Shown piece by piece: positions 1-9,257 of a DNA stretch of 64,000 nucleotides. The DNA is taken from the NCBI RefSeq assembly GCF_023715445.1, contig NZ_JAMBOD010000002.1, forward strand, positions 1-64,000, read 5' to 3'. Each line of letters starts with the position of its first letter. Position 1 is the stretch's first letter. The notes under the pieces are model-generated. The model saw only the letters and a program-made list of their open reading frames with translations. It had not been told where the DNA came from and made no database searches. The stretch is from Fictibacillus nanhaiensis. Lineage in GTDB: Bacteria; Bacillota; Bacilli; Bacillales; Fictibacillaceae. The translations under genes and the position numbers were made by a program.

Positions 1-78
1 ATCATAAAAAATTCCCCATCCTTGATCATTATCTGTCTACACTCCAAGTTGTTTTTGAGATAATTATCCGTTATTATT

Positions 79-126
79 GGGGAATTTCACACCGTTGTTA
101 TTAGGGATTTTACCACCGTTGTTTTC
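79..126. repeat. Two 24-bp tandem units next to the IS21 remnant
   Basis: Two adjacent 24-bp units share GGGA-TTT and a CACCGTTGTT core. Multiple short repeats of this kind are typical of IS21-family termini. They lie immediately before the truncated istA fragment, so they may be the end of another IS21-type copy or a rearranged terminus. Confidence 0.4.
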
Positions 127-485
127 AATGGTCTGAAGAAAAGCTGGGTTCTCTACAAAAGCTTGATTATGATACAAGTTATCGTGTTTATCGGAAAACA
201 CATTTTGATAGTACCTTGTCTTATAAAGGTCATAAATGGCTGCTTCCAAAAGAATTTGCAGTAAAAGAAATTCTAGTGAAACAATCGCTATCTGGAGTGA
301 TGCGTTTCTATTATCAAGGTGAAGAAATTACGGCCATACAAACATCTGCATCTGTTATTTCTTTAGCAGACCAAATAAAAAAGAAACAGAGTGCCGTGGT
401 TGCCGCCCCGCATTCTGTTCCCACAATACCGGTAAATACTCGTTCTCTCTCCGTTTATGACGACCTCGTGAGAGGTGAATCATGA
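105..485 (+). pseudogene. istA: IS21-family transposase IstA, C-terminal remnant
   Basis: An open frame from the in-frame stop at 102-104 to 485 encodes a basic segment reading YRVYRKTHFD, SYKGHKWLLP and YYQGEEI. This resembles the beta-rich C-terminal part of IstA transposases that follows the DDE domain. The catalytic DDE domain and N-terminal HTH are absent, so the gene is 5'-truncated. A TTG at 216 is the only candidate start inside it and is probably not used. Its end overlaps the following istB start by 4 bp, the usual istA-istB coupling, which supports the assignment. The fragment cannot encode an active transposase. Confidence 0.6.
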
Positions 486-1237
486 ACGAAAACATGAATG
501 AGTATTGCCGAAAGCTAAACTTGTCTGTCATCGCTGAACAATGGTCAGCGATTGCCGATCAAGCAGCTAAAAATAATGTACCATATTCTTCGTTTCTCTT
601 CAGCCTTTTAGAGGCAGAAGTCATTGAAAGACATCAAAGAACGACCAAAACACTTATTAAGCTTTCGAAACTTCCGTTCCGAAAGACACTAGATGAATTT
701 GATTTTACGGTTCAGCCCTCTATTGATGAACGGCGAGTAAAGGAACTAATGACCTTGTCCTTCTTAAAGAACCATGAGAATCCTATCTTCTTAGGCCCAC
801 CCGGAATTGGAAAAACACATCTAGCTGTTTCCATCGGACTGCAAGCCATCTCTCATGGGTACAAAACATATTTTATTTCAGCTCATGATCTAGTTTCGCA
901 ATTGAGGAAAGCAGACCTTGATCAAAAGCTAGAAAAGAAACTTCGATCTTTTGTAAAACCTAGCCTACTCATCATTGACGAGATGGGCTATATGAAACTT
1001 GATAATCACAGTGCTCATTACTTGTTTCAAGTGATTGCACGACGTTACGAAAGAGGTTCAATTATTCTTACATCCAACAAATCATTTGGTGAATGGGGGG
1101 ATATCATCGGGGATCCAGTAATAGCAACTGCCATGCTAGATCGACTCTTACATCACTCACGCATATTCAACTTAAATGGAGAAAGTTATCGGATGAAAGA
1201 AAAGAAGTTACAGAACGAAAAACAGAAGGGTTCGTAA
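482..1237 (+). CDS. istB: IS21-family helper ATPase IstB
   Basis: This is an AAA+ ATPase that assists the IstA transposase during IS21 transposition. Visible motifs are Walker A GPPGIGKT (residues 105-112), Walker B LLIIDEMGY (about 162-170) and the sensor segment LTSNKSF (about 197). The N-terminal 80 residues match the IstB helical domain. At 251 residues it has full family length. It overlaps the istA remnant by 4 bp. Because istA is truncated, this intact istB is probably non-functional for autonomous movement. Confidence 0.93.
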   Translation: MNENMNEYCRKLNLSVIAEQWSAIADQAAKNNVPYSSFLFSLLEAEVIERHQRTTKTLIKLSKLPFRKTLDEFDFTVQPSIDERRVKELMTLSFLKNHENPIFLGPPGIGKTHLAVSIGLQAISHGYKTYFISAHDLVSQLRKADLDQKLEKKLRSFVKPSLLIIDEMGYMKLDNHSAHYLFQVIARRYERGSIILTSNKSFGEWGDIIGDPVIATAMLDRLLHHSRIFNLNGESYRMKEKKLQNEKQKGS

Positions 1238-1245
1238 GAACTCCT

Positions 1246-1297
1246 TCTGGGGATTTTTAAACCGGACATTTTGGGGAAGTTATAGCTGGCCTTGACA
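1246..1297. mobile_element. Probable right end of the IS21-like element
   Basis: After istB come two GGGGA-type motifs about 24 bp apart (near 1250 and 1273), ending at TTGACA (1292-1297). Read on the minus strand, the end begins TGTCAAGGCCAGC. IS21-family ends carry internal multiple repeats and a terminal TG/CA. The matching left end was not found, in agreement with the loss of the 5' part of istA. Confidence 0.45.
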
Positions 1298-1384
1298 TCT
1301 AACTCAATTCCAAAATTCCGTTGAAGAAAGTGGATGACTTCAGAAGAGAAAATACTTATATCCTTACCTACTGGATAAATTTGT

Positions 1385-2383
1385 TTATGGAGATTTATAA
1401 TTCTTTTCAAAGCGCCATGCATCACGACACATTGCAATAATATCACGTTTGGCTGTCCATCCTAGTTCCTGTTTTGCTTTTGAAGCATCGGCATAGCAAG
1501 AAGCAATATCCCCAGATCTTCGATCTACGATTTCATAAGGAACTTCAATATCATTAGCTTTTTCAAAAGCTTTCACTAATTCTAGTACACTAGTACCTTT
1601 ACCGGTTCCCAAATTATAAACATGAACACCTTCAGTTAGATTTTCCAATGCGGCAACATGGCCCTCAGCAAGATCCGCTACATGAATGTAATCGCGAACC
1701 CCAGTACCATCCACCGTAGGATAGTCATTTCCAAACACACGTAATTTCTCAAGTTTACCTTTTACTACTTGAGTTACATATGGCATTAGATTATTAGGAA
1801 TTCCGTTAGGTGCCTCACCTATTTGTCCGCTCTCATGGGCACCTACTGGATTAAAATATCGAAGAATTGAAACTGAAAAAACAGGGTTTGCATTTGCTAT
1901 ATCAGTTAATATTCGTTCACTCATAGCTTTCGTTTCACCATAGGGATTCGTTGTTGGTAGGAGATCCATTGTCTCTATAAAAGGTACTTTATTATCTCCA
2001 TACACTGTTGCTGATGAGCTAAAGACAAATCGATTTACACCATATTTCTGGCAAGCCTTAGCAAGAACCAAGGTGCTGACGATGTTATTATAATAATAGT
2101 CTAGTGGTTTTTCTACAGATTCACCCACTGCCTTAAGACCAGCAAAATGAATAACACCATCAATCTTGTAATTTCTGAAAATAATATCAACAGCTTCTGC
2201 ATCTGTTACATCTATCTCGTAAAAAGTAACTTCTTTATCAGCTATATCCATGATTTTCATAATAGTCTCACTCTTACTGTTAGAAAGATTATCAGCAACA
2301 ATGACTGAATGCCCCGCTTCCAACAAAGCAATGCAGGTATGTGAGCCTATATATCCAGCTCCCCCGGTAACTAGAATGTTCAT
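1385..2383 (-). CDS. galE: UDP-glucose 4-epimerase
   Basis: This short-chain-dehydrogenase-type epimerase interconverts UDP-glucose and UDP-galactose (or the N-acetyl forms) and supplies nucleotide sugar for polysaccharide. The NAD-binding GGAGYIG lies at residues 7-13. The catalytic segment SSSATVYG (122-129) and Tyr148/Lys152 in NPYGETK are intact. Its 332 residues are standard GalE length. It is the last gene of the minus-strand polysaccharide cluster and ends about 90 bp from the IS21 remnant, which may mark the edge of the cluster. Confidence 0.95.
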   Translation of the reverse strand: MNILVTGGAGYIGSHTCIALLEAGHSVIVADNLSNSKSETIMKIMDIADKEVTFYEIDVTDAEAVDIIFRNYKIDGVIHFAGLKAVGESVEKPLDYYYNNIVSTLVLAKACQKYGVNRFVFSSSATVYGDNKVPFIETMDLLPTTNPYGETKAMSERILTDIANANPVFSVSILRYFNPVGAHESGQIGEAPNGIPNNLMPYVTQVVKGKLEKLRVFGNDYPTVDGTGVRDYIHVADLAEGHVAALENLTEGVHVYNLGTGKGTSVLELVKAFEKANDIEVPYEIVDRRSGDIASCYADASKAKQELGWTAKRDIIAMCRDAWRFEKNYKSP

Positions 2384-2627
2384 AGAACAATATCTCCTTT
2401 TTATAAATTAAATAATCCTTTACATGTAATGCCTATATAATAATTGTTCCTCTTCTCAATGCAACTGTTTGTTATAATATCTCTTTTGTGCACAAAATAT
2501 TTTAAAAATGAATCTTTTAATAAACCTTTTCTTCTTAATTCCAAGTAACTTTATTAACTTTTAATTTTTTCCAAGGCATCTAAATTCCCGCCTTACCGAT
2601 ATTTCTATATTAATTACAAAAAACTCT

Positions 2628-4046
2628 CTAGTTTCTTGCAAGTGTTTTAATTTTATTTATACTCTTTGATATCTCATTCCTTTTAACTAAAAGGTAAAAT
2701 ATATAAACAAGACCATAAAACACAAAAGCTGTCCAAGTATTTAAAAACCAACTAGAAATAATAAATAAAGAAACCATATAAATTTCTAATATTATATCTT
2801 TAGTTACTTTAATTTTTAGGCATTTTGCTAATAATACCTCAGAAAAAATAGATTTAAATACTAATGCTATTAGGAATGATAATATAGCTAGTTCTAAATT
2901 TTTCAAACCAACAGTAAATATTACAGTTAATAGCACACTAAATAATAATGAAATAGCATTGACCATTAGCATTAACCTTTCTTTTCTTAAAGCTTTTAAA
3001 TAAGTATTTATTAACAAAGCTGTCTTCCCTTCAAATACTACCATTGGAAAAACTAATACCATAAAAATCAAACTCTCTTTATAATTAGGTAACCAATACA
3101 TTAAAGCTATTTTTATGGGATAATAAAATATTAGGATCAATAACAAAGATGCGCCTAACAGGTGTCTTATTACATTATAAACTTCTGGGAGTTTATCTTG
3201 ATCAATCCTTTTAAGAATCGGAAAAATTATTATACCTATAGCAGTTATGAAAATCATCAAAAAGTTGGAAATACTTAATGTGAGTGATACTTTTGCAAAG
3301 GTAGCTATATCCCACGTTCTTTCAACTCCAAATCGTACAACTCCTATAATTAACATTCCAGCAATGTTAGCAAACATTAATTTATATCCAGCATTTATAT
3401 TCTGGATTGTTTCTCTAATATTAAAATGAAAGTTTTTCAATGTATTAAATATTATATCTTTACAAAAATATATAGCTACAATCAATGAAATCAATTTACC
3501 GATGACGTCAGAAATGATAAAAAATTTAAAACCTACCATATCAAATAGTATAAATAAAGTAACTGAAAAAATAAAAATTACTTTCTCTAACAGAGTAATT
3601 TTAGCAAATTCCCTTATCCGATTAGAAGCCTGGAATATATGTATAAGTATATACCGAGAATTTACTATTACTACTAATAATGCAATCATCTTAATAATAT
3701 ATAACCTATCTTTATCATCTAATAGAAAGCTTGATACAGTTACAATAATAATCGAGATAAATAGTTGTGATAGAACTAACATTATGAATTGATTATTAAG
3801 TAATCTATAATTCAACTCTTTATAATGTAATCCACCATACCTTAAATATATACCATCGCTCCATCCAAAATGTAAAAATCCTACGTATGATGCATAAAAA
3901 ACAAACAATTGAAAATAACCATATTCCTCAACACCTAATACTTTTGGCAATATTAGAACAATCAAAATTGATACCGACATTGATATTAAATTCGATATAA
4001 ATGTGTATGAAAAATTTTTAATTAGATTTAATGCTTTGATATTCAT
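2628..4046 (-). CDS. Wzx-like oligosaccharide flippase (PST/MATE-like)
   Basis: A 472-residue integral membrane protein with roughly 12-14 hydrophobic segments across its length. The N-terminus (KNFSYTFISNLISMSVSILIV) is typical of polysaccharide-transport flippases that move lipid-linked repeat units across the cytoplasmic membrane. Its place beside a Wzy-like polymerase and glycosyltransferases supports the role. The base composition is very AT-rich, as often seen in serotype-specific Wzx genes exchanged between strains. Substrate is unknown. Flanking gaps of 244 and 274 bp are AT-rich and show no gene. Confidence 0.85.
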   Translation of the reverse strand: MNIKALNLIKNFSYTFISNLISMSVSILIVLILPKVLGVEEYGYFQLFVFYASYVGFLHFGWSDGIYLRYGGLHYKELNYRLLNNQFIMLVLSQLFISIIIVTVSSFLLDDKDRLYIIKMIALLVVIVNSRYILIHIFQASNRIREFAKITLLEKVIFIFSVTLFILFDMVGFKFFIISDVIGKLISLIVAIYFCKDIIFNTLKNFHFNIRETIQNINAGYKLMFANIAGMLIIGVVRFGVERTWDIATFAKVSLTLSISNFLMIFITAIGIIIFPILKRIDQDKLPEVYNVIRHLLGASLLLILIFYYPIKIALMYWLPNYKESLIFMVLVFPMVVFEGKTALLINTYLKALRKERLMLMVNAISLLFSVLLTVIFTVGLKNLELAILSFLIALVFKSIFSEVLLAKCLKIKVTKDIILEIYMVSLFIISSWFLNTWTAFVFYGLVYIFYLLVKRNEISKSINKIKTLARN

Positions 4047-4320
4047 GTTTATACCCCACTAGAATTTTAGACGAAGTAATAATATTCCATATTTAAATTT
4101 TCATTTTTGTTGAGTATCGACCAGTTTTAACAAAGATTAGTACTTCAAAATTCACCTTTATTGTTGGTTAAGTTGTCTAATAGCTTGCTCAAGTGTACTC
4201 AAGTAGAAAACTATTTATCATTATCGCTTAAGACCTTCAAGAACTTTAAACTAATCGAGTGAGTGGGGGAAATTCTAAAACATTTCCGAACTATGTGATA
4301 CAATATTACATTAGCTGATT

Positions 4321-5301
4321 TCATACCAATTTCTTAATCTTTTGCAGGAGTATGGAACCCCCATTGTAACCAAAAATTAACCAAAACATCTTTGCAACAC
4401 TATACTTCCGTCCTCTTGTGTCATTTAATATGTGTTTATGAGATTGTATAAAACGTAAAACATTTCTTAAATCAACTTTATTCCTTAAATAGGGTAGAAG
4501 TGAAATAGTGTTTGCAAATTTATTCGCAAAAAAGGTTTTTACTTGTGTTTTCTCATTTTGTTTTTCACTTTTATATACATGATAATTATTGTAAAAAACC
4601 TGAAGCTGGCCCATTATAGCAGAAGATGACATTACATTAGTTATAGATCCCTCTCTCTCTAATCTATAATTCACAACCGGTGTATTAATTAGAAAAAAAC
4701 TTTGACAAAGACGAATATATCGCATAAAAAATTCACAGTCCTCTGCCCCTATTAAATCAAATTTAAATTGCAACTTATTTTTTTCAATAATTGATCTGCG
4801 ATAAACATTTTTACCAGCACCCCAAAAAGTGGTCCTACTAATTATCATCTTTGCCAACATATTATTCTGATCAAGTAATTGATGTTCACTATTGATAGGT
4901 AAATAATCAATTATTTCTTGACCGTTTGGGTACGTTTTTATTAAAGGACAAATTAGCATATCTATATCAATAATATTCCGCTTAAAAGCTTGCATAATTT
5001 TTTCTAGTGTTAATTCCTTCATATAGTCGTCTCCATCTATAAAAAGGAGATACTTTCCTAAAGCAACATCTAGTCCTGCATTACGTGCATCAGATAATCC
5101 TCCGTTTTTTTTATGAATAACTTTTATACGGTTATCAGAGGCAGCATATTGGTCACATATATTAGAACAATTATCAGGTGACCCGTCATCTACTAAAATC
5201 AATTCAAAATCATTAAATGATTGCCCCAATATACTCTCAATGCATTGAGGTAAATATTTTTCTATATTGTAAATAGGTACTATAATACTAAGAAAAGGCA
5301 A
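4321..5301 (-). CDS. Family 2 glycosyltransferase
   Basis: A GT-A fold enzyme that would add one sugar to the lipid-linked repeat unit at the cytoplasmic face. Visible features are the N-terminal SIIVPIYN strand, the nucleotide-sugar site VDDGSPDN near residue 38, KNGGLSDARN near 65, and the metal-binding FIDGDDYM near 92. The 326-residue length fits capsular GT2 enzymes, with a variable C-terminal half that sets acceptor choice. It lies 1 bp downstream of the polymerase gene and is clearly co-transcribed. Sugar specificity cannot be read from sequence. Confidence 0.9.
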   Translation of the reverse strand: MPFLSIIVPIYNIEKYLPQCIESILGQSFNDFELILVDDGSPDNCSNICDQYAASDNRIKVIHKKNGGLSDARNAGLDVALGKYLLFIDGDDYMKELTLEKIMQAFKRNIIDIDMLICPLIKTYPNGQEIIDYLPINSEHQLLDQNNMLAKMIISRTTFWGAGKNVYRRSIIEKNKLQFKFDLIGAEDCEFFMRYIRLCQSFFLINTPVVNYRLEREGSITNVMSSSAIMGQLQVFYNNYHVYKSEKQNEKTQVKTFFANKFANTISLLPYLRNKVDLRNVLRFIQSHKHILNDTRGRKYSVAKMFWLIFGYNGGSILLQKIKKLV

Positions 5302-5302
5302 T

Positions 5303-6754
5303 CTAATAACCTCCTTTATTACTCAATCTATAACTAGATGTTTTCAATCTGACTCTACGATTTATACTAAAGAGGAACCATGGTAATAAAAAGTACATAA
5401 TAAAATTTCCAAATATTATCTGAACATTAAATCCCATACTCATAGCAAAAAACAACCCTGTATATGCATATATATACTTAAATTCTATATGTTCTTCATT
5501 TTGTGACTTAAAATCAAATCTTAACATTAACCATTGTGCAATTAGCATAAATAATACTGGGAAAAAGGGAAAATATGCATAACTATTACCTATCATCGGA
5601 ATAATATGAGATACATTTCCTACGTTCAAATAAAGATTAAAATAAACATTGATACGATCATTTTGATCTACATAATTGGAAAGTAAAGGAATAGTTCCCA
5701 AAAAATCATTGACTAAAGTAGATAAACCCATTTGGCCTCCAAAAATACCCACCATATCTAAAGACTGGGCAACTACTCGTGGTCCAGAAAAATACTCCTG
5801 AAACTGCCCAAAAAGCACATTGAAAATACCTCTATATGGATTTAGGGATGAATCTAGTGCCCAGGTAAATTTATAAATAGAAATCGAGGCAAATATTACC
5901 ACAGTCATTGAAATAAGAATTCCATAAAATACTTTAGGAGTTTTTGGGAACAAACGAGCCATTACTAACATACATACAATACTTGAAAAAACAATGATCC
6001 AACGAGATGTCGAAATGAGCATACCCAAATAAATAAATACAACTAACCAAGCTAAAATTATTAAAAATCCATTATTACTTTTGTCATATATCTTTTTAAT
6101 AAAGGATAAACTGACCAGCAAAAACCCTAGCCTTAATACCGGAATAATTAGTAAAAAGAATCCTGACATCGGTAATTTAGATATATTTTCAGTGTTATCA
6201 CCTATTGAGGATAGAGTATTAGGTATTAAAGAATCCGGACTTACTGCTAAAATTATTGGTAGTGTTAACGCCATAAAAATAATAATAATACTTTTATTAC
6301 TAAGAACCTTAATTGTCAGTTCGGAGCTTGATTGTTGTTTCTTTTTATAGTACAAAATAGCAAATATCGTTATGAAATAAACTGATATAAGTTCGAATAC
6401 CATTAAGATTATCGCTAAACTCATACTGGTTTGTGATGGATTAGGGCCAAAGCCGAGACCACTATATGCTGACGAAAATACAATTGAAAAAGGTGTTAAA
6501 ACGTACCGAATAAATATGATTATGTTAGCAACTATAAATACCACACCGTAGTTATAATTAATTTTAGTGAAAACTCCATAATATACTAGGGTACTCACAA
6601 AATAACCAAACGGCAATAACCATAGTAAATTATAAGTGGTATTAGTTGTAAATAATAAAGTGTAAATTGTAACGCCAAATGCTAAAATTAACGTGGTAAA
6701 AAAAAATCTCTTTTTAAAACCATTTTTAAACTGTAACTCACTTCGCTGTTTCAT
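5303..6754 (-). CDS. Wzy-like polysaccharide polymerase (O-antigen ligase/polymerase type)
   Basis: A 483-residue polytopic membrane protein with about 12 hydrophobic segments and a longer polar loop around residues 300-385, the layout of Wzy/EpsG-like polymerases that join repeat units outside the membrane. Sequence conservation in this family is low, so the call rests on topology and on the neighbours: flippase, glycosyltransferases and chain-length regulator. The start is preceded by GAGCGG, a modest ribosome site. It could instead be another multi-span envelope protein, but the context makes that unlikely. Confidence 0.78.
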   Translation of the reverse strand: MKQRSELQFKNGFKKRFFFTTLILAFGVTIYTLLFTTNTTYNLLWLLPFGYFVSTLVYYGVFTKINYNYGVVFIVANIIIFIRYVLTPFSIVFSSAYSGLGFGPNPSQTSMSLAIILMVFELISVYFITIFAILYYKKKQQSSSELTIKVLSNKSIIIIFMALTLPIILAVSPDSLIPNTLSSIGDNTENISKLPMSGFFLLIIPVLRLGFLLVSLSFIKKIYDKSNNGFLIILAWLVVFIYLGMLISTSRWIIVFSSIVCMLVMARLFPKTPKVFYGILISMTVVIFASISIYKFTWALDSSLNPYRGIFNVLFGQFQEYFSGPRVVAQSLDMVGIFGGQMGLSTLVNDFLGTIPLLSNYVDQNDRINVYFNLYLNVGNVSHIIPMIGNSYAYFPFFPVLFMLIAQWLMLRFDFKSQNEEHIEFKYIYAYTGLFFAMSMGFNVQIIFGNFIMYFLLPWFLFSINRRVRLKTSSYRLSNKGGY

Positions 6755-6804
6755 TGAACCGCTCCTATTGGTTTACACGTTTCACTTTTACAAATTTATA
6801 AGCC

Positions 6805-7959
6805 CTAAACCGTTTTTACGTTATCTACAAATCCTTTATAAAAATTCGTCCTCTTCTTATCTAAAAATTCCTTATCAAATTCTTTAGCCTTTTTAAAACT
6901 CCTCTTAGCTTCGGACAGCATCATTTTTTCATCCATCTTTTTAAGCAACTCACATATTTCATCAACTGCACCATTTCTAAATATAAAGTCTTTATTTAAT
7001 AACTCAGGAATTCCCCCTGTTTTTGATCCTAAAGAAGGACACCCTCTACTCATCGCCTCAACCAAAGCCCTTGGCAATCCTTCTTGCTTACTTGGCTGAA
7101 TATAAATATCTATATTATCGAGGTAATCAAAAACTTTATCATGAGGTAAGGCTCCTAAAAAGAAAACTTTATCTTCTACACCATATTCTTTTGCAACAGA
7201 CTTTAAATATTGGTTGTCACCACCTCCAGCGAGATGATATTCAAAATTATGACCTTCTTTATTTAATTTTGATACAGCTTTGATTACATATTCTTGACCC
7301 TTATACCGCACATTCACTGCTGCGGTTGTACCAATAATAATTGGCTTGCCTTTTTCCACAAGATTAATTTTTTCGATTCGCTTCTCTAAAGTACCTTTTT
7401 CTAGTCTAGGTAGTACCACATCTGAGCAACCAATTGATTTTCCTTTAGTTGGATATCTGCTTTGTAAAAACTCATTCGTAACATATACGGCATACGGGGC
7501 ATCTGTTAATGTTTTTCTTGTGAAAAGCCACATAAATGGGGCAATTATTTTACCTTTTAAGCTATGATTCCAGAATGCATCCCAAGGGCACCCAACTACT
7601 TCAACCAAATATTTTCTATTCATTTTTTGGGCATATCTTACAGCCACTATTCCATAAAAACTTGGCATCCTTACCACAATATAATCATGATTATATACTG
7701 CTTTTTTTACTTTTCTAATCACAGTTATAAAGTTCCGAAGATTAACTTTTGTATTAATCAGATCTAAATTTACATTAGTAACTTCGTTATTATCGTTAAT
7801 TAATTTGGCATGTTCTTTCGTAGCAGAACGTTCATTTGCAAATACAGTTACTTCACCAAACCAATGTAGATATCTTTGAAACACCCCATTATTTAATGAA
7901 CCACTTGTATAATATTTACCATTTTTATTTATAAATTTATGGCCATGAAAAAAGATCAT
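6805..7959 (-). CDS. Family 4 glycosyltransferase
   Basis: A 384-residue GT-B enzyme with the GT4 donor-site segment IYIQPSKQEGLPRALVEAM (near 285-303), holding the EX7E-type glutamates, followed by SRGCPSLGSKTGGIPEL. It is expected to transfer a sugar from a nucleotide donor to the growing repeat unit in the cytoplasm. Its start overlaps the stop of the upstream pyruvyl transferase gene by 4 bp, indicating translational coupling. Acceptor and donor are unknown. Confidence 0.9.
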   Translation of the reverse strand: MIFFHGHKFINKNGKYYTSGSLNNGVFQRYLHWFGEVTVFANERSATKEHAKLINDNNEVTNVNLDLINTKVNLRNFITVIRKVKKAVYNHDYIVVRMPSFYGIVAVRYAQKMNRKYLVEVVGCPWDAFWNHSLKGKIIAPFMWLFTRKTLTDAPYAVYVTNEFLQSRYPTKGKSIGCSDVVLPRLEKGTLEKRIEKINLVEKGKPIIIGTTAAVNVRYKGQEYVIKAVSKLNKEGHNFEYHLAGGGDNQYLKSVAKEYGVEDKVFFLGALPHDKVFDYLDNIDIYIQPSKQEGLPRALVEAMSRGCPSLGSKTGGIPELLNKDFIFRNGAVDEICELLKKMDEKMMLSEAKRSFKKAKEFDKEFLDKKRTNFYKGFVDNVKTV

Positions 7960-9257
7960 AATTGCTTCTCCTTTAACCTATCAGATAACTCATGGTGTTT
8001 TTGCTCAATAATTTGTCTTTGTTTTTGCAGTTTTAGTCGAATAGTTTCTTGATTCTTGCTTAATTTAACAAAACTTTGAATTGCTTTCTCAGCATCGAAC
8101 TCACTCATAGAAATTGCATAATCTGCTAGGCCTAAATCTTTCATTATGCCTTGCCCTTTATTCCCTCCATAAGTTATAGCGATTGAAGGTACACTTTCAG
8201 ATAAAGCAAATATTACTGAATGAAACCTAGTTCCTACTACATAATTAAATCCACTATAAATAGCCTTTAGATCCCTGCTAGTGTAATCTTTGTTCTCGAT
8301 CATAGAATACTCATCGTTTTTTAACTTTGAAGTAATTTCTAATATACAACTCTTATCACTTTCGTGAGTTGTCTCAGACAATGTGTGATCGATAAAAACA
8401 GGGAGGTAATCATTTTCAAAAAGCCATTTTGAAAATAAAACCATATTATTGATATAGTTTTCGTATTTTGTTTTAGGGTCACTACTCCCTGGAAATCTAT
8501 ATGGTCGAGCTGTTATAGCAACTAACTCTCTATTTGGGAAAATTTTTCGTAGTTCATCTAATTCATCATTAGACCGTTCATTTTTATTTAAAGAAAACCC
8601 TAGGTCTGGGTACAACTGTGACTCTACGCCAATATCTGAAAGCATTTTTTGCGATATACTCTCCCGTACAGTCACTAATTCGCATCGGCTTAATACTTTA
8701 CGCACCAACCATTCTACTCTAAACCCCTGAAATGGGCCAAAGGAATTCGGCATCACGTAGATCGGTTTTCTGAATGATTGAGCCAGTAGGATATGAAAAA
8801 GTAAATAATATATAGTATAAGAATCGGTTAGTTTCCCACTGGAATGAATAAATCCACCGCCTTTTACGAAACAAGCTTCACTTTCCTTAATCGTATTTAA
8901 CGTCTGTTTACTTTTTTTAGATAAAAATGGATATAAAATAGTTCGTGTGACCTTTGGAAATATTAATAGACTTCCTATCAGGTCAAATAGAGCGACAGAA
9001 CCCCATTTTAAAAGTAGTTTAATATTGTAATCATTGTTTTTATTAGACTTAAATTTTCTACCAGGATGTTTTAAAATTGGATTAAGCACTTTAATCCCTA
9101 TCGATCGAGATTGTTCAGTTAAAGACTCCTTCTCAGCTAACATATAAAATTCTCCATCTAACCCGGACCTCTTAGCTACTTCTATAGTTTGCCAAATAAG
9201 TGCTTGATCACCTCGGTTCAAGTCATTATTTGCTGGAAGAATTACGATTTTATTCAT
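7956..9257 (-). CDS. Polysaccharide pyruvyl transferase family protein
   Basis: A 433-residue protein of the PF04230 family (CsaB/EpsO-like), which puts a pyruvate ketal on a sugar using phosphoenolpyruvate and adds negative charge to the polymer. The N-terminus LPANNDLNRGDQALIW is a hallmark of this family, as is the C-terminal ATRFHSVIFALS-type segment (here GTRFHSVIFALSES near 335) with an invariant Arg-His pair. It is directly adjacent to the upstream glycosyltransferase with no spacer. It implies that the exported polysaccharide is probably pyruvylated. Confidence 0.88.
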   Translation of the reverse strand: MNKIVILPANNDLNRGDQALIWQTIEVAKRSGLDGEFYMLAEKESLTEQSRSIGIKVLNPILKHPGRKFKSNKNNDYNIKLLLKWGSVALFDLIGSLLIFPKVTRTILYPFLSKKSKQTLNTIKESEACFVKGGGFIHSSGKLTDSYTIYYLLFHILLAQSFRKPIYVMPNSFGPFQGFRVEWLVRKVLSRCELVTVRESISQKMLSDIGVESQLYPDLGFSLNKNERSNDELDELRKIFPNRELVAITARPYRFPGSSDPKTKYENYINNMVLFSKWLFENDYLPVFIDHTLSETTHESDKSCILEITSKLKNDEYSMIENKDYTSRDLKAIYSGFNYVVGTRFHSVIFALSESVPSIAITYGGNKGQGIMKDLGLADYAISMSEFDAEKAIQSFVKLSKNQETIRLKLQKQRQIIEQKHHELSDRLKEKQL

